NCBI GenBank assembly: GCA_032622095.1
Contig: CP136069.1
Location: 205,016,690-205,080,689, forward strand
From: Siphonodentalium dalli
Lineage: Eukaryota > Mollusca > Scaphopoda > Gadilida > Siphonodentaliidae
Length of the DNA: 64,000 bases
Direction: 5' to 3'
The position numbers and the translations under genes are program-made. This document shows, piece after piece, positions 46,197 to 57,335 of the stretch (positions are counted from its first letter, which is position 1; each line of letters starts with the position of its first letter). The notes under the pieces were generated by a model. The model searched no databases and was not told where the DNA came from. It saw only the letters and a list, made by a program, of their open reading frames with translations.

Positions 46197-46364
46197 GTAA
46201 CAACATTGCACCTTGTACACGTATAAATGTAGCACGTAGTTATTATTTAACCTCCTCATCATTCTGTTCCCTTTAGATTTTACTTTTCTGAAAATAGATG
46301 AACTTCTTGCATATCTTTTTCACAAAAGTTTATCAAAAATGATAAACAGTAAGACTTTTCTCAA

Positions 46365-46580
46365 CCTTTCCATAACTGGAGCTTCCTAATATTTTATGAA
46401 AACCCTGTGCCAATGCATTCTCTTATATAACTAATTTCCAGTGGGTAGCCTCTCATATATAAGAGAATACATTGGCCTAACAATATTTACTTTGACTAAT
46501 TTGTAAACCAGTGCATTCTCTTATATATGTTAGGTTTCCTATGGGAGACTTGCATATAAAAGAGAATGCACTGACACAGG
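46365..46580 (+). mobile_element. TTAACCC-family MITE, TGGAGC subtype, in the 5a-5b intron
   Basis: AACCTTTCCATAACTGGAGC, two hairpins with TGCATTCTCTTATAT, ends GCACTGACACAGGATC without the terminus. Confidence 0.7.
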
Positions 46581-46955
46581 ATCCGAGGTTATATTCAATC
46601 CTCCCACCATTATGTGGGTTGCATAACATATCTCGATTCGTGTGAATGATTATAATCATGATGGCACATGATCGTCAAGTCAAATTCAGCTATAATAGTT
46701 GAATTCAGGATGTGCCTGACCTGGTTATACTGCCGTGAGAATGTAGCTTGCCTTGAATGTGGACCTCCGCCATCTGAACAGAACAGAATGACGAGAGGAA
46801 TGTTGTATTATTTTATGTAGCTGCACCATGTTTAGTATGAATTGCTTCCAATGCTGTGACTTTACTTGTATTGATTCCAAAGCTGAAAAAGAGATTTTAC
46901 TAGAAGGATTTTGTTGGGGGTGGGTGTCAAACTTAGAATTTCCAATTTCATCTCC

Positions 46956-46957
<2 letters not shown>

Positions 46958-46987
<30 letters not shown>
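46958..46987 (+). repeat. Poly-C tract (30 C)
   Basis: Uninterrupted run in the intron between exons 5a and 5b. Confidence 0.95.
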
Positions 46988-46989
<2 letters not shown>

Positions 46990-47094
46990 CATGAAGACTG
47001 GTCGATTTCAATTTTCCAGAAATAGCCTTGAATGTACCAAACAAAAGTGTGGGGTCCTTGGAATCCTTAAATTTCTGTATTATTATACTTAATG

Positions 47095-47345
47095 CAGATA
47101 TTTAATACCATGGGAACCTGTGCACCTGCGATTATGAGGTTCCTCCGACTTTTTTTGTGGAGGTATCCCTCTTTTTCGACTTAATATTTTCACAACACTC
47201 AATTCAGTATGTCAGTCTATCCATGTATATGTACATCCGACTTACTTTTCCAGAGCATAACTTGAGTGTGTAAATAAATTCTGCCACTGGCTGCCATGGG
47301 GGGGGGGGGGTATATCCTTTAAGTCCCATAGCTCACCTCTAGTTT
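47095..47345 (+). mobile_element. G-run / CCGTCCG element, right part
   Basis: ATACCATGGGAACCTGTGCA, GCGATTATGA, then a 12-G run and CATAGCTCACCTCTAGTT. Ends 140 bp before exon 5b. Confidence 0.65.
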
Positions 47346-47486
47346 TGATCTATGTCTAAAATACAATACAATACAATCAAGTCAATGTGACCGAGAAGCA
47401 ATTCAGACTAAACTCTAGCACCTTTCTGCATGATACATATCTCACACACCCTCTCTCATTCACGCATTTCATAACTTCTTTCGAAG

Positions 47487-47623
47487 GTTCTGCACGATCA
47501 TCTAGTCTATCGCTATGAAGTTTTAGAAGTTCTTGGAAAGGGTTCGTTTGGACAAGTAGTCAAGTGCTTTGACCATAAAACTGATTTCACCATCGCCATC
47601 AAAATTATCCGGAATAAGAAAAG
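47487..47623 (+). CDS. DYRK4: DYRK4 exon 5b (Gly loop and catalytic Lys, version B)
   Basis: Acceptor TTTCGAAG|GTT and donor AAAAG|GTACCA bound 137 nt, phase 0 to 2, like 5a. It encodes [35 protein letters not shown] and [10 protein letters not shown]. Both copies keep the nucleotide-binding glycines and lysine, so neither looks like a pseudoexon. The 1290-bp spacer between them holds a piggyBac-like MITE, a 30-C tract and remnants of a G-run element. With exon 6 (A TTC CAT...) either copy yields ...[12 protein letters not shown] in frame. Confidence 0.93.
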
Positions 47624-47744
47624 GTACCAAGAACTCATGTGGTGGTTTGAGCTTATAATTTGTATTGGCTGACGTTAATGCAATTATTAATGAGATGCTG
47701 CAACATTAGTAACTATAAAAATTTAAAGATATTGTCATACTGTA

Positions 47745-47831
47745 TTAACCCAAAGAGAGCCCCAGATACACTGGAGCAGACGACACTCCGTAGTGCATCA
47801 TTCCATCTGTATGAGGCTTCCTGTGGGTTAA
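47745..47831 (+). mobile_element. TTAACCC-family MITE, AGAGCCCC subtype
   Basis: TTAACCCAAAGAGAGCCCC to GAGGCTTCCTGTGGGTTAA, 87 bp, complete with TTAA on both sides. Confidence 0.88.
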
Positions 47832-47889
47832 ACATATAACCATTAGAGGCCGATTAATAGTTGTTCCCATTTTGAATGACTGGATATTA

Positions 47890-48080
47890 TTTACATCCCT
47901 CATGATGAATCCTTAGCTTCCTGAAATTGTGCAGTCTTGCACATATAAGAAAATGCATTGGCCTCACAATATTTACCTTGACCTTGTAAGTCAGTGTATT
48001 CTCTTATATATGCGTGGCTCCCTACGGAAGGATCTTTTATGCTACAGCAGTGTAGCTCTCGTCGAGAAAGGGGTAAAAAT
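47890..48080 (+). mobile_element. TTAACCC-family fragment, TGGAGC subtype
   Basis: CTTAGCTTCCTGAAATTG, GAAAATGCATTGGCCTCACA, TGTAGCTCTCGTCGAGAAAG GG; both termini degraded. Confidence 0.55.
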
Positions 48081-50960
48081 TCACTTCCAAATATTTTTTG
48101 TAGCAGTGAATTCTTAACCGGAACTTTACCGGGAGTCGATGATCTCTTTGGCTGGCTCTCATTGCGATAGTATTGCCTGTGGCAGACTATATGAGTTTTA
48201 CTCCTGGTAAAGATCAGCCGGAAAATTCACTTCTACAAAAAAGTGAGAGGTAAAATTCAAGGCTGATTTTAACATAAAACAAAAAATTTAACCAGATGGA
48301 AATGTGTACAAATAATTGGTAATGGTTCCTAATGGTGTTCCATCTCGTTGATACTAGAATTGATGCAGAAATTGTTCTTGCTTTTGGTGTGTCAAATTAT
48401 TGTTTGGGTGTGTTATGAATACTCACTGCTTTAGCCTTCCTACTAATTATGTTATTGTCAAGCATGAATATATACACTGTAATCATGAAGAATTTATAAT
48501 TTTTTTATTGTGCTTTAATTCCTACGAAACTGATTAAAATATAGTCTCTTTAACCCTTTCTATACTAAATGGATTCTCCCAGTCAGTTATAACGTGATCA
48601 CTGGAATGGTCTATTATTGATTTGCAGGGATGTACAGGTAATATAAGCAGACAACAAATAATTAAAAGTACAGGTCTGCTAGACTTATGCCTATTTTCAA
48701 ACTTTTGTGATCTTTTCATTTCATTAAAATCAATTTCGGAAACCAGAAAATATGTCACATGACCGCGATTTAGAAAAAAAGCCGGGTTTTTTTTCGCCCC
48801 TTTTTTAGCTGCTTTTTTGTTGTGTATTTCATTGGAAATTGAGGAAAACAATTAAGCAACATGAATGATAAATAAAAAAATGCATGACACTTCTGGATTC
48901 ATAGAAAAACAGGGAGGTAATTTTGGCCGATTTGGATGTCAAAGCAACATAGATCTCGCTGGCTTGAACTCAGTCAAAATAGCAGAAATCAGATTGTAAG
49001 CTTATTTATCACATAATTTGGCCATAAAAGCAGTTTCATAATTATCGGTAATAGACACGTTTAATATCAGCGCGTGCGATGACGTCACGGCGTTCTTCAA
49101 ATAACTTGCGATCGCTGTAGTTTATGATTGTTGTTTTCGATGAATATTTCGCGTTGCGTCGAGTTTATTTGATCATGTGATAAAAGGTATCTCACACTCG
49201 TCCTATTTTATACGTAATTTATCAACCTCGTCCTCTAAATTCTATTTGAGCCTCGGTAAACCTCGGCTCAAATCGAATTTAGTGAACTCGGTTGATAAAT
49301 TCCGTATAAAATAGAAACTCATGTGAGATCCTCTATATATAGCAGAAATCAGATTGTAAGCTTATATGTAATTAAGGCACCAACCAAATAATCCTATGAC
49401 TAATGACCCACATAGGCGCGACTAAATCGCTGTGTAATGACATCTATGGTTAATCTCGCTACCCAGAAACACTTTATAGTGTGGGGGTAAATGTATATCT
49501 TGTATATGTTTTAGTAGAAGCAAGCCACTATCATTTTCTTAACCTATTCAGTTTGGAGTGATTTTTAAGACTGTATTCCAATTTTTTATCCAGCCATAAG
49601 TAGAAAAGATGAGAGGGTACCCATATGGTGGAAAACGGCATGTAAATCAGCCGTAGTCTTCAAAACGAAAATCGCTAAACAACCCATAATGTTAACTCTG
49701 ACCTTCCTGAGCACATCTGCTGCGTCGCCTGAACCAGTAAGCCATAAAGACAAGTGGATCAGTTGATTTGGGGACATTCCACGGCTTTTTTGGGGTTAAT
49801 TTGGTCAAAAACATGTGCAAAAATCTGTGAAAATATGCTGATTTTCGGTTATGACGGCAGCCACCTTGGATTTGGAGGCCACGTGACATTAAAAATTGGA
49901 ATAGAGTCCAACTAGTTAGCACAACCCATCCCGATGTTGAAAATATGCATGCCTTGCCTCTACTAAAAAAGTATATAAGGAACCAGTTATTTTAACAGTT
50001 GCCCCCACACTATTACGTTGTTGTTGGACTTTCAATTATGCAAATGATCGAGATCAATGTACAACATGTGTAGTACACATACTGTAGTATCTTAGTACGT
50101 AATCAGCTGATATTGCTTATTATATATCGTATCTCAAGAACGGCCCTAAGACAACAAGTATGTGGCTTATAACTCTCAATTATAAAAACATCTTCATATG
50201 ATGATCAGGTTCATTTTATGTTTTCATGAGAAGTCTGTGTAATGTTGCGTCAACAGAGATCAAGTCTATTCGATCTGCTCCTCAGAACAGATGGCTTTTG
50301 GTGAGAGGAGTATAAACAAACTTGTTGTTGTCGTTGGTTTTCGAGTGCATCAAAGGAGCTTGGAGGGGCTCTCTTGCTATGTAATGTCTGGGATCTGAGA
50401 GGCTCGAGTGTAATAGCTTGTAATGTTTGTTTTACTTTAACCACCTTTAGCAAGACCTTTGTTGGCTTAATGTTAACCGCTGTAATGTGTGTGGTTTGTA
50501 CTGGAGTCCATTGGTTTCATCTGAAGGTTACATTTCAGGCTAACTTGCTGCTTATCAAACTAAAGCTAATGAAAATGAGATTATCATTCTCGCCACATAA
50601 ATAAAAATATGCTCAAATTGTAATTAATTATATCTTTACTGGTATAATCCAAAGGAACCTTTTCTGTGATAGAACATCAGGTACTTTGATGGGATTTGTT
50701 TAGTAGTTCATATTTGAGAATGCAAAGATCAATTTAATGGTACAGTTTTTTCACTAATGTTTTCATTTTTCATGGAGTTGTGCGCCGTTTTCAACTTGAA
50801 AATTATTGTTCTGGGTTTTTCTGAAAAATAAATTGAACAATTGAAGTTGAAATTTTTTTATTTTGTTACGAAAAATCCAACCTCTTAAGAAAAACATTTT
50901 TTTTCAGAGGATGTGTTGTCAGCGACCTTTTATTTTTTGCAGACATGTGGAAATTCTCCA
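48081..50960. other. Intron 5b-6: no gene; one hairpin
   Basis: Mainly AT-rich. 49189-49329 is an inverted repeat (ATCTCACACTCGTCCTATTT ... AATAGAAACTCATGTGAGAT). TGACGTCA occurs at 49080 in an unidentified repeat-like stretch with TTCGCGTTGCGTCGAG. No convincing ORF. Confidence 0.5.
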
Positions 50961-50961
50961 T

Positions 50962-51334
50962 CAAGTCTGAGTTGAGTGTGTCTGTCATTTGCAGAATGAG
51001 GTCCCCAGAGGATGAATTTAGTGATACTATCCAACATAGTGGGCTTTGAAGTTTGTGAATTGTGATTACATATTGTTATATACACCCATTGGGAACCTCC
51101 ATTATGCAATGTTTCGTCTGCCAATTTGGGGATATAGAGAAACCAAACTAAAAAGAAGTAGAATCTATGTGAAGAAATTTCTATAGAAACTTTCCAGAAA
51201 AGATGAGGCCTAAGCAGAATGAGGTTCCCAGAGGGTGAATTTGGTGATGCTAGCCCTTTATGTGGGATAGTGTCACTAAATTCACCCTCGGGGGACCTCA
51301 TTCTGCAAACGACAGGCACACTAAACTCAGGCTT
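50962..51334 (+). mobile_element. hAT-like MITE, long form
   Basis: CAAGTCTGAGTTGAGTGTGT to CACACTAAACTCAGGCTT; flanks TTCTCCAT and ATCTCCAT (8 bp, one mismatch). Confidence 0.88.
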
Positions 51335-51974
51335 AATCTCCATTTCAGGATTAATGAACCTTGTCTTCATATATTAACCCTTCTATACTAAATACTCTTT
51401 GACGAGTCGATTCCTTAGAAAATGTTTAGAAAATATTAGTTCAATAAACGACCATAGGCTGTTTGTTGAAATTATTATCTGAACATTTCCCAGCAATGTG
51501 TTATAGGTGCCGTTTTTATCTGTTTTAATACACCGTGGTTGTATATATTCTTTTATGTATCATGATACTTGCACGTGTCCTGCTTTGTTTTATTTCAGCC
51601 TTTTATGGGTTAACTGAAATGTGTATCAGTGTGTATGCGCATGAGAGTATGAATGATAGTGTCACCTGCACTCTGATTTGCACTCACCTGTTACTGGCGG
51701 GAAAATTAGCGCGGTCTGGGGGGCAGTCACTAATTAGTTTTTTAAATTGTCAAACGCAGTATATTGGATTACAATTTTAGATATATAATGCAATGCATAT
51801 TTCATTTTATGGACTATCTTTAATATTGGCTGCTGTGATATGATGATTATGTTTTAATTTGTGTGTTGGACTTACTATATCTACGTTAAATCCAGCCGTA
51901 CAACAAATAGATAGGATTCGTTCTGCAATATATTATCTGTCGTCTGCTTATATTTCAATGAACATGAATAATAG

Positions 51975-52074
51975 TCCAATCAATACATTTATAACTGAGT
52001 GGGACATTCCAATCAATACATTTATAACTGAGTGGGACAACCAATCAATACATTTATAACTGAGTGGGACATTC
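51975..52074 (+). repeat. ~35-bp repeat, 3 copies
   Basis: CCAATCAATACATTTATAAC followed by TGAGTGGGACA; spacing 35 and 33 bp. Confidence 0.9.
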
Positions 52075-52135
52075 CATTTATTATAGAGAGGGTTAAAACC
52101 ACATAACAGCAATGAAATAAAGAAGCTGGCCAAAA

Positions 52136-52546
52136 CCTGGAAAAAGTGTGTCTGATATTTGCAGAATGAGGTCCCTAGAGGGTGAAATTAGTGACGCCAT
52201 CCCGCACAGTGGGCTAGCATCTCCAAATTCACCCTCTGGGGACCTAATTTTGCTTAGGCCTCATCTTCTGGGAAGAATCTATAGTCTCAAATAACATTGT
52301 TTTTAGTTACATTTTCCCTTTTCAGTTTCTGTATCCCCTAATTTGTAGAAGATAAAATGCATAATCGAGGTGACTAATGAGCAAACATCACCGACTGCAA
52401 GTGGGGAACTTCAGCAGAATGGGGTCCCCAGCTCTAGGGTGAATTTGGTGATGCTAGCCCGCTGTGCGGGATTATCCGATAGCATCACTAAATTTACCCA
52501 CTGGGGACCTCATTCTACAAATGTCAGTCACACTGAATTCAGGCTG
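52136..52546 (+). mobile_element. hAT-like MITE, long form, diverged ends
   Basis: GGAAAAAGTGTGTCTGATAT to AATGTCAGTCACACTGAATT, with two internal palindromes. Confidence 0.8.
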
Positions 52547-53270
52547 CCGCTGTTATATGTGTGGTTTATACTGAAGTCCATTCTGTGCATGTTATATTTC
52601 AGGCTTAACACTCCAGGCATTATTTGGACCGTTTTGAGTTTGGCCTGTTTTGGCACCTTAATTGTTTAATCAACTCCTCCCACAATTTCTAATGTCCATA
52701 TTTTACTGATGTGCAACATGTATAATTATATGGACGACTAAAAAAGAATCATTTTACACAGAATTATTCCCCTTCTTGCACAGATGCTTTGATGGAATTT
52801 GTTTAGTAGTTCATATTTGAGAATGCAGAGATTGAGGTCGAATTTGGTCATGTTATTACATTTGTTTGTCTTGAAATCACCGAGTCATTGTTGGTTGTGA
52901 TCTATTGTGGCGCCAAGCAACCACATGCTGCCATGTACCAACCGATCGGCATAGGCCTTGTCTTTATACCAACATAAACAAACATGCTGTTACCTTTAAT
53001 TATATACAATATTAATCAATGTGCATTTTGAATAAACTTTAGATTGTAGTATATCATTGTGACCGAAACTCTTTCCAATATCTATAGCATTCTGTATTGA
53101 TTTGTTGGTAGATTAAAAATGATGAAAGATCCCGCCCAAAAGTCTGTGTGTTTCTGATGTGTGAGAGTAATTGAGCAGATCTTCGATGTAAACCAGCAAC
53201 TAGAAAAACAAACAATATCAGAAACTGTTTTTACGTCCAAGGAAACTTGTAACTATTATTTCACTCGCGC

Positions 53271-53640
53271 TTAACCCTTCCATGACTGGAGCTTCCTGCA
53301 ATTTTGTGAAAACACTGTGCCAATGCATTATCTTATAGGGAGCATCGTATATATAAGAGAATACATTGGCCTAACAATATTTACCTTGACCTTGTAAGCC
53401 AGTGCATTCTCGCATATATAAGAGAAAGCACTGGCACAGGAATTTTAACCCTTCCATGGCTGGAGCTTCCTGAAATTTTGTGAAAACCCTGTGCTAATGC
53501 ATTCTCTTATATATGCGAGTATCCCATAGGGAGCCTCACATATATAAGAGAATATATTAGCCTAGCAATATTTACCTTGACCTTGTATACCAGTGCATTC
53601 TCTTATATATGTGAGGCTTCTGTTTGGTACCAGGAGTGCA
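53271..53640 (+). mobile_element. Two adjacent TTAACCC-family MITEs, TGGAGC subtype
   Basis: First copy from TTAACCCTTCCATGACTGGA (53271) to GCACTGGCACAGGAA; second from TTAACCCTTCCATGGCTGGA (53446), truncated at about 53615 after GTGAGGCTTC. Confidence 0.8.
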
Positions 53641-54400
53641 CCAAGAGAGAGAACTCTATCTTGTTAACACCCTCAATCAAGGGAATTGCAGTTTAGCTAA
53701 GAGATTTACCATGAATTACGATTGATATAATCCACTTTATTATTATTATACCCATCTTCAGATTTATCTTTATTTTATTCACAAAATACCTATTTGTAGT
53801 CTTGAAATCAGGCTTTATAAAAATTATGTTGTTGTTGTAATTGTGGCCCGGGAGAGACAGAGCATCTTTAAAATATACTTAATAAGATTTAATGTATACA
53901 TCTCTGATTAAGGACAAACAAAGTGTTCAGACAATAATACAATTTACTTAATTTTCATTAAAGTTGAGGTTTTTGGATCTGGAATAAAATGCAGTGTATT
54001 TTATGTGTGACCAAGTCGGGCCAAAATTAGGTCCCAAATATCGGAGGAAGTGTTTACAATTGTGCATGGTTTAGATGTTGTTTTCTGAAATGATACGATC
54101 GTCGCGGTTGTAATTTTCGTTAATATCAGTTGAATGTTACATTCTTTCAGTGGGCGATGTGCCTGGGTACACACTGATCAGTTGATTCACTGAAATACTT
54201 TATGGGAACAGAAATTTAATATCGTGGTTTACGAACCCCTTCTACAACTTTTTCCTCAATATTGTGAAAAATCTAAATTTATGTTTATGTTGATGGGTTT
54301 ATGTTCACACTGATTAAAATAAGCATGTGGTTACCATGGTGAGGAATATATTTAATGGCGGAGTCTATTTTTTTGCTTTCACCTCCTTTTCCATTATTTA
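53641..54400. other. Intron 5b-6: no feature recognised
   Basis: AT-rich sequence without the window's repeat families or a notable ORF. Confidence 0.5.
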
Positions 54401-54552
54401 TACAGTAATGCCCTAAGTAATCGATTCCTTAACAACAGAATTATGGGTAACTTTTCAGGATTTAGACGGAATTATGGCTTGTTGCCATTCATCGGAAAGC
54501 TCTCCCCATAATTCTGCTGTGTAAGGAGTCGATTACTTAGGGCATTACTGTA
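54401..54552 (+). mobile_element. Tc1/mariner-like MITE, shortened
   Basis: TACAGTAATGCCCTAAGTAA to CTTAGGGCATTACTGTA; the right inner arm is deleted. Confidence 0.9.
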
Positions 54553-54584
54553 CAATTTTATGGGAAGCATTACCTCAATTAATT

Positions 54585-55260
54585 TTTGTCCCCCGAAATT
54601 TGTTGTCGGGGGATTATTAAAACAGCCGCTGTCCGTCCATTCGTGCATCCGGAAATGGTTTCCAGATGATAACTTAGTTTCAGTTATTAGATCAAAATCA
54701 AATTTCATAGGTGAGTTTATCAGACCAAAATACAGGTCAAGTTTGAATATGGGTTTGCTCCGCCAATTTTTGCGAGAATTATGGCCCTTTTTTTACTTGG
54801 AATCCTGTCAATTTCTGGTTTCCGGATGATAACTCCAGTTTGTGTGATCATATCTGAACCAAATTTGGAATGTGCGTTTATCAGCTCGAAATACAGGTCA
54901 AGTTCGAATATGGGTACAATCCGCCCATTGTTGCTAGAGTTATGGCCCTTTTTCGACTAAGAATCCTGTCAATTTCTGGTTTCCGGATGATAACTTTAGT
55001 TTGTGTGATCATATCTGAATCAAATTTGGTATATGAGTTTATCAGGTTCGAATATGGGTTTGCTCTGCCTATTTTTGTGAGAGTTATGGCCCTTTTATGA
55101 CTTAGAATCCTGTCAATTTCTGGTTTCCGGATGATAACTTTAGTTTGTGTGATCATATCTGAATCAAATTTGGTATATGAGTTTATCAGCTCAAAATACA
55201 GATCAAGTTCGAATATGGGTATGATCCACCCATTTTTGTCTGGTTGCTCTCAAATATGGA
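54585..55260 (+). mobile_element. GATAACTTTAGT-type element
   Basis: CCCCCGAAATTTGTTGTCGG, CTGTCCGTCCATTCGTGC, then four diverged ~150-bp modules (GGTTTCCGGATGATAACT ... GTTATGGCCCTTTT). Confidence 0.75.
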
Positions 55261-55657
55261 ACGGCCAGCATTAATGAAGGTAAAATTAACAAATAAATAT
55301 CTAGAGTTTGCCGTGTAACATTTCAGGGGACACTGGTTGGATTGTTCTGAAATTTAGTATCGGATTTTGGGTCCTTGTTATTTTTTTCAGAAAAGCTGAT
55401 GCCTCCAATGAAGCCACTTTTTCGGGGGACACTTTGGCCGGATGGCCTTTTATATAATATAATTTGAGTAAATCTTATCGTATTTGAAAATCTTGTGAAT
55501 TCATGGCTATTCTGCTATTTGTCAATTGGTCATGTTGTGGTGGTGCATATTTTATTTTTAATTTTTTTCCCTTCTGCATCTGCATTTTTTCATCCCAAAG
55601 GTTCGTTAACCAGGATATTTTATTGTCCTAGCCTAATTTATATTCACAATTTATTGG

Positions 55658-56962
55658 TTTTGAAGTTAAGATTTTATTTAGATGTTTACTCATTATTTAC
55701 AGATTCCACCACCAGGCGTTGGTTGAAGTTAAGATTTTATTTAGATTTTTACTCATTATTTACAGATTCCACCACCAGGCATTGGTTGAAGTTAAGATTT
55801 TATTTAGATTTTTACTCATCATTTACAGATTCCATCACCAGGCGTTGGTTGAAGTTAAGATTTTATTTAGATGTTTACTCATTATTTACAGATTCCACCA
55901 CCAGGCGTTGGTTGAAGTTAAGATTTTATTTAGATTTTTACTCATTATTTACAGATTCCACCACCAGGCATTGGTTGAAGTTAAGATTTTATTTAGATTT
56001 TTACTCATCATTTACAGATTCCACCACCAGGCATTGGTTGAAGTTAAGATTTTATTTAGATGTTTACTTATTATTTATAGATTCCACCACCAGGCGTTGG
56101 TTGAAGTTAAGATTTTATTTAGATGTTTACTTATTATTTATAGATTCCACCACCAGGCGTTGGTTGAAGTTAAGATTTTATTTAGATTTTTACTCATTAT
56201 TTACAGATTCCACCACCAGGCATTGGTTGAAGTTAAGATTTTATTTAGATGTTTACTCATTATTTACAGATTCCACCACCAGGCATTGGTTGAAGTTAAG
56301 ATTTTATTTAGATTTTTACTCATTATTTACAGATTCCACCACCAGGCATTGGTTGAAGTTAAGATTTTATTTAGATTTTTACTCATCATTTACAGATTCC
56401 ACCACCAGGCGTTGGTTGAAGTTAAGATTTTATTTAGATTTTTACTCATTATTTACAGATTCCATCACCAGGCATTGGTTGAAGTTAAGATTTTATTTAG
56501 ATTTTTACTCATTATTTACAGATTCCACCACCAGGCATTGGTTGAAGTTAAGATTTTATTTAGATTTTTACTCATCATTTACAGATTCCACCACCAGGCA
56601 TTGGTTGAAGTTAAGATTTTATTTAGATTTTTACTCATTATTTACAGATTCCATCACCAGGCGTTGGTTGAAGTTAAGATTTTATTTACATGTTTACTTA
56701 TTATTTACAGATTCCACCACCAGGCATTGGTTGAAGTTAAGATTTTATTTAGATTTTTACTCATTATTTACAGATTCCACCACCAGGCATTGGTTGAAGT
56801 TAAGATTTTATTTAGATGTTTACTTATTATTTATAGATTCCACCACCAGGCATTAGTTGAAGTTAAGATTTTATTTAGATTTTTACTCATCATTTACAGA
56901 TTCCATCACCAGGCGTTGGTTGAAGTTAAGATTTTATTTAGATGTTTACTCATCATTTACAG
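55658..56962 (+). repeat. Exon 6 acceptor minisatellite: 63-bp unit, 21 3' splice sites
   Basis: Each unit contains intron end TTATTTACAG, exon start ATTCCACCACCAGGC, the coding bases for ALVEVKI, and intronic TTTTATTTAGATGTTTACTC. Acceptors recur every 63 bp from 55703 to 56963 (20 exact intervals). A few copies read TTTATAG instead of TTTACAG. The exon 6 frame is open across the whole array, with repeat [20 protein letters not shown] plus R. Confidence 0.96.
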
Positions 56963-57103
56963 ATTCCATCACCAGGCCTTGGTTGAAGTTAAGATTTTAG
57001 ATGCTTTACGACGGAAGGATAAAGATCAGCAGTATAACATCATCCACATGGGAGAATACTTCTACTTCCGCAACCATTTATGTATCACATTCGAGCTCAT
57101 GGG
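56963..57103 (+). CDS. DYRK4: DYRK4 exon 6 (helix C to hinge; last acceptor of an array)
   Basis: Acceptor CATTTACAG|ATTCCATCAC and donor ATGGG|GTAAGT bound 141 nt (phase 2 in and out). It encodes [12 protein letters not shown], with the helix-C glutamate in LVEVKIL, then [21 protein letters not shown] and the hinge ITFELM. I chose the last of 21 equivalent acceptors because only that one gives a normal spacing between AIK and the hinge. Use of any upstream acceptor stays in frame and inserts 21 residues per unit. Five copies of the donor edge follow, but reading past the first donor meets TAA at once. Confidence 0.93.
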
Positions 57104-57335
57104 GTAAGTTTGTGCTGACTACTTCTGGAACCATTTATGTATCACATTCAAACTCATGGGGTAAGTTTGTGCCATCTACTTCCGCAACCATCTATGTATC
57201 ACATTCGAGCTCATGGGGTAAGTTTGTGCTGACTACTTCCGGAACCATTTATGTATCACATTCAAACTCATGGGGTAAGTTTGTGCCATCTACTTCCGCA
57301 ACCATCTATGTATCACATTCGAACTCATGGGGTAA
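57080..57335 (+). repeat. Exon 6 donor minisatellite: 57-bp unit, 5 donors
   Basis: The exon end (from ACTTCCGCAACCATTTATGT to ATGGG) and GTAAGTTTGTGC recur with donors at 57104, 57161, 57218, 57275 and 57332. Units alternate between two forms (CTGACTACTTC and CCATCTACTTC). In the exon 6 frame each unit begins with the TAA of GGTAAGT, so extension is not translatable. Confidence 0.93.

Noticed and set aside
46060-47623. Exon 5a or 5b as a pseudoexon
   Set aside because: Both keep splice sites, length, phase and all nucleotide-binding residues, with no stop or frameshift.
48534-48851. 105-codon minus-strand ORF
   Set aside because: Low-complexity start and no domain I recognise; lies in an AT-rich, repeat-like part of a DYRK4 intron.
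55495-56856. 453-codon ORF in a second frame of the exon 6 array
   Set aside because: Off-frame reading of the 63-bp repeat; the frame that matches DYRK4 is a different one.
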